A DNA stretch of 34,598 nucleotides from the NCBI RefSeq assembly GCF_001634885.1, contig NZ_LWEX01000092.1, positions 1 to 34,598 of the forward strand, in the 5' to 3' direction. Of the stretch, positions 31,928-34,598 are shown one piece after another (position 1 is the stretch's first letter; the number at the start of each line of letters is the position of its first letter). This stretch comes from Sulfitobacter sp. HI0040. GTDB lineage: Bacteria; Pseudomonadota; Alphaproteobacteria; Rhodobacterales; Rhodobacteraceae. Position numbers and translations under genes: made by a program. Below the pieces are notes generated by a model. It was not told the origin of the DNA. It saw only the letters and a program-made list of their open reading frames with translations, and did no database searches.

Positions 31928-33952
31928 TCACCCGGCGATCTTGCCGCCGCCGCGTTTCGTCACCGCCAGAACGGAGGGGCGGGGCGGCATCGCGGGGTCA
32001 AAATCCGGCCAGCGGGTGGCCGGGTCGGCAAAAGTGCTTTCCCGCTCGAACCCTTCGAGGGCTTTCGTTCCGTCCGTGCCGGGATGCTGGACGGCGAGAA
32101 AGAGCGTTTCATCGTCCGGGGTGAAATAGGGGCCGCACATCTCACCGCCGACGGGGCAGCGAAAGAAGAGCTTGCCGGTGCCGCGCGCCGGACCTTCGGT
32201 TTCCAGCGCATAGAGCCCGTCTGACTTGCCGGTCTTGTCCCACTTGCTGCCCTGATCGGTCGAAACCCAGAGCCTTCCGGCGTTGTCGATGGCACAATTG
32301 TCGGGGCTCGCGAACCAGCCGCTTTCCGACGTGTCGGGGTTCCACTGCGCACCGACGCCCGCGATCTGCGGGTCGCCACATTGCACGAGGATCGACCATG
32401 TCCCGCGCTCCGCCGCGTGGTCGCCGCCGTCTTCGCGGATCTCGATGATATGGCCGAAGGCGTTGTCGGGGCGGGGGTTGGCGGCATTCGCGTCTTCGCG
32501 CCGGGTATTGTTGGTCAGCATGACATAGACGGCGCCGTCGCCGCGGGGTTGCGCGTCCTCCGGGCGGTCCATGGGGGTGGCGCCCAGCAGGTCGGCGGCA
32601 ATGCGGGCGTCGATCATCACGTCGCCCTGATCGGCAAAGCCGTTTTCGGCCGCGAGAGGACCCGTCCCATGGATCAATGGCAACCAATGCACGGTTCCGT
32701 CCTCGTCGAAACGCGCGGCGTAAAGCGTGCCTTCGGAAAGCAGTTTTCCATTGGCGGCGCGGTCGTCGGACACGGTGCCGTCGGAGACGTATTTGTACTG
32801 GTAGTCGAAACGCGCGTCGTCCCCCATGTAGACCACCAGTCTGCCGTCGCTGCTGACGGTGGTTTCGGCACCTTCATGGCGGAAGCGTCCCAGCGCGGTA
32901 TGTTTGACGGGAACGGACTCCGGGTCCATCGGGTCCACCTCGACGATCCAGCCGAACTTGTTGGGCATCCGCGGCTCCTTGTCGATATTGAACCGGTCAT
33001 GGAACCGGCCCCATGCATACCATTTGCCGGGTACGCCGTAGCGCCCGTATGACGTCGCCTCGGGGTTGCCGCTGTCTGCCGTTGCCGTGCCGTCGGTCTC
33101 TTCCGCGTCGCTCCAGAAGTAGCCGTGGAAATTCTCCTCCGCCATCAGCCATGTGCCCCATGGGGTCATGCCGCCCGCGCAGTTGTTGAGCGTGCCGATC
33201 ACCTGTTTCCCCGTGGGGTCGTCATTGGTCTGCAGGCGCGGATGCCCCGCGGCGGGGCCATCGAGGGTCATCGCGGTCTCGAGCGGGGTGATCCGGCGGT
33301 TGTAGCGCCCGTCGCGCACCACCTGCCACTGGCCTGCGTCGTCGCGGGCGATCTCCACCACCGTTCCGCCATGGGCGGCCATCTCGATATCCACGAACCT
33401 TGCCTGCATGTCGCCGAAATCCGCCTTGTCCTGCCGGGGGGGCAGGTCGGGGAACATCACCTCTTCGTTGGTATATTCGTGATTCACGCAGAGCAGGCCG
33501 CGCTTGCCGTCATCGCCCAGCGGCAGGAACCCCACGTAGTCGTTGTTGTAGCCGAACTGGCGCAGCTGCGCCTCCGGCGTTTGGTTCATGACGTCGAATT
33601 CGGGCGCGTCGGCGGTGACCGGATCGCCCCAGCGCAGCAGGATCTGCGCATCGTATCCTTCGGCGACGTGATGGGTCGTGTCGTTGCCCCATTGTACCTC
33701 GTCAAAGACGTAGCGGCTGGTGGGGGCAGCACCTGCCGGGGTGGGGGCGACCAGAGCGGATGTGCCGAAGAGCGCGGTGGAGGCGGTAACGCCCAACATG
33801 CCCTTCAGCATGTCGCGGCGGCCGTAGCGGGCGTTGATCACATCCCCGATGGTGCGCGACAGATCCGGGTTGGTGGGGATGTCGTCGAAAGCCTCGAAGG
33901 CTTCGGCGCGGTTACCGATGGCGGGATCGTTGACGATGTCTCGGCGGTTCAT
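31928..33952 (-). CDS. phoX: PhoX-type alkaline phosphatase, Tat-exported
   Basis: PhoX hydrolyses phosphate monoesters in the periplasm, releasing phosphate under starvation; characterised members use iron and calcium. The 674-residue protein has a twin-arginine signal with a long n-region (GRRDMLKGMLG, Arg45-Arg46; cleavage near residue 75). Conserved PhoX segments are CVNHEYTNEE (155-164) and NNCAGGMTPWGTWLMAEENF (256-275, containing Cys258 and metal-ligand glutamates). Late segments such as GPYFTPDDETLFLAVQHPG near the C-terminus match DUF839. PhoX is common in marine bacteria. A Pho-box-like sequence lies 48 bases upstream. Confidence 0.94.
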   Translation of the reverse strand: MNRRDIVNDPAIGNRAEAFEAFDDIPTNPDLSRTIGDVINARYGRRDMLKGMLGVTASTALFGTSALVAPTPAGAAPTSRYVFDEVQWGNDTTHHVAEGYDAQILLRWGDPVTADAPEFDVMNQTPEAQLRQFGYNNDYVGFLPLGDDGKRGLLCVNHEYTNEEVMFPDLPPRQDKADFGDMQARFVDIEMAAHGGTVVEIARDDAGQWQVVRDGRYNRRITPLETAMTLDGPAAGHPRLQTNDDPTGKQVIGTLNNCAGGMTPWGTWLMAEENFHGYFWSDAEETDGTATADSGNPEATSYGRYGVPGKWYAWGRFHDRFNIDKEPRMPNKFGWIVEVDPMDPESVPVKHTALGRFRHEGAETTVSSDGRLVVYMGDDARFDYQYKYVSDGTVSDDRAANGKLLSEGTLYAARFDEDGTVHWLPLIHGTGPLAAENGFADQGDVMIDARIAADLLGATPMDRPEDAQPRGDGAVYVMLTNNTRREDANAANPRPDNAFGHIIEIREDGGDHAAERGTWSILVQCGDPQIAGVGAQWNPDTSESGWFASPDNCAIDNAGRLWVSTDQGSKWDKTGKSDGLYALETEGPARGTGKLFFRCPVGGEMCGPYFTPDDETLFLAVQHPGTDGTKALEGFERESTFADPATRWPDFDPAMPPRPSVLAVTKRGGGKIAG

Positions 33953-33999
33953 GGCAGCTTTCCTCTCTGGTGGACCGATGCAGGAATTGCTGCGATTCT

Positions 34000-34017
34000 G
34001 TCACAGCCAGATGACAA
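34000..34017 (-). promoter_or_regulatory. Candidate Pho box upstream of phoX
   Basis: On the minus strand the 18 bases read TTGTCAT-CTGG-CTGTGAC, close to the PhoB direct-repeat consensus CTGTCAT-N4-CTGTCAT with three mismatches over the two heptamers. It ends 48 bases before the phoX ATG, a suitable place for activation at a sigma-70 promoter. Confidence 0.65.
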
Positions 34018-34070
34018 GCGCGAGAGTTTTGCGTGAAAGGTACGAAAGAGAACGGCAAGCCGCCTATCGG

Positions 34071-34598
34071 TCAGACCGGGGCGCGACCGAACCCTTCGAT
34101 CAACTGGCGCAGGCCGATGGCGGCGCCCACACCGATGGCGGCCAGCGTGACCGGCCCGCTGAACGACAGCACCGATATGGCTGAGATTCCCTGGCCGATG
34201 GTACAGCCCATGGCGACAACCGCGCCCACCCCCATCAGTGCCGCACCCAGTATCTGGCGGCGCAATTCGCGCGGGTCCTCGCAGGCTTCCCAGCGGAAGT
34301 GGCCGCGCCAGAGCGAGCCGAGGAACGCCCCCAGCCAGACCCCGGCGACAGAGCCGATGCCAAAGCTTAACGGGCGCACCGATCCCTGCATCGCGAACAT
34401 CAGGGTATCGCCCAGGGGTGCCGCGTAGCTGTGGGAAACGATCGTCTGGGGGGCAAAGCCGGTCCGGGCAATCCAGGCGGTCAGCGCCCAGCCCGACATG
34501 ATCGCCAGCCCCACGACGCAGGACCATAGCACGGCACGTATATTGCCGCGAAAGGAGGGTGCCGCGAGCATCGCGGCACAGAGCGCCAGACCGAGTGC
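34071..34598 (-). CDS. YeeE/YedE-family (sulfur transport) membrane protein, 5' end outside window
   Basis: The visible 175 residues are the C-terminal half of a YeeE/YedE membrane protein; the frame remains open to the window edge (LGLALCAAMLAAPS), so the internal Met at 34571 is not the start. Hydrophobic segments near the N-terminal third (LWSCVVGLAIMSGWALTAW), the GSVAGVWLGAFLG helix, and the conserved cysteine motif MGVGAVVAMGCTIGQGIS are visible. In thiosulfate-transporter TsuA (YeeE), conserved cysteines pass thiosulfate across the membrane. Substrate here could be thiosulfate or another sulfur species. It is transcribed towards phoX but separated by about 118 bp with a Pho-box candidate. 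Confidence 0.85.
   Translation of the reverse strand, partial: ALGLALCAAMLAAPSFRGNIRAVLWSCVVGLAIMSGWALTAWIARTGFAPQTIVSHSYAAPLGDTLMFAMQGSVRPLSFGIGSVAGVWLGAFLGSLWRGHFRWEACEDPRELRRQILGAALMGVGAVVAMGCTIGQGISAISVLSFSGPVTLAAIGVGAAIGLRQLIEGFGRAPV

Noticed and set aside
1-34598. CRISPR arrays, rRNA genes or a replication origin
   Set aside because: No regularly spaced repeats, no rRNA-like stretch, and no DnaA-box cluster was found on either strand.

Overview
The window is high-GC alphaproteobacterial chromosome, most likely from the Roseobacter/Rhodobacteraceae group. The basis is codon use, a choXWV choline importer, a zur-znuCB/znuA unit, a PhoX phosphatase, and short 'GCCTCCGGCGGGGA'-type intergenic repeats that I associate with that group. 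This taxonomic call is inferred from gene content; I could not search a database.

Layout. (1) 1-5046 is an accessory, partly AT-rich patch. An IS3-family element, cut by the window edge, has inserted into a large serine recombinase gene. An RfaH/NusG-like antiterminator gene follows, facing two polysaccharide-type genes (NAD-dependent epimerase, GT2 glycosyltransferase). About 650 bp without a convincing gene comes next. (2) 5047-9996 holds a divergent pair: a 1023-aa membrane protein with an ABC-exporter fold, a degenerate nucleotide-binding domain and a C-terminal cyclic-nucleotide-binding-like domain, and an exported protein with a caspase-like N-terminus, Sel1-like repeats and a peptidoglycan-binding domain. 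(3) 10132-13022 is choXWV, followed by tRNA-Thr(UGU) and an unrecognised sulfotransferase-like gene. (4) 14461-28684 is a single-strand catabolic and transport block: a fused FAD monooxygenase/FMN reductase of the 2-aminobenzoyl-CoA type, SDR, MarR regulator, crotonase, acyl-CoA dehydrogenase, an aryl-CoA ligase, tryptophan 2,3-dioxygenase, kynureninase, a five-gene LivJHMGF-type ABC importer and a Rid-family protein. (5) 28759-31875 is zinc uptake: znuB, znuC and zur on the minus strand, and znuA divergent, with a palindromic Zur-box candidate between them. (6) 31928-34598 has phoX with a candidate Pho box, and the 3' part of a YeeE/YedE-type transporter gene.

How the genes work together. 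The catabolic block reads as a route from tryptophan through N-formylkynurenine and kynurenine to anthranilate, then to 2-aminobenzoyl-CoA by the ligase. The fused oxygenase/reductase would dearomatise this CoA ester, and the crotonase, SDR and acyl-CoA dehydrogenase would carry the product towards beta-oxidation. The Liv-type importer probably brings in tryptophan, kynurenine, anthranilate or a related acid. The MarR protein is the likely CoA-ester- or aromatic-responsive repressor. No kynurenine formamidase gene was recognised in the window.

The least explained parts are the degenerate ABC/cNMP protein with its divergent caspase-like partner, the Rid protein that lacks the usual catalytic arginine, and a repeat whose predicted hairpin would hide the ribosome-binding site of the acyl-CoA dehydrogenase gene.
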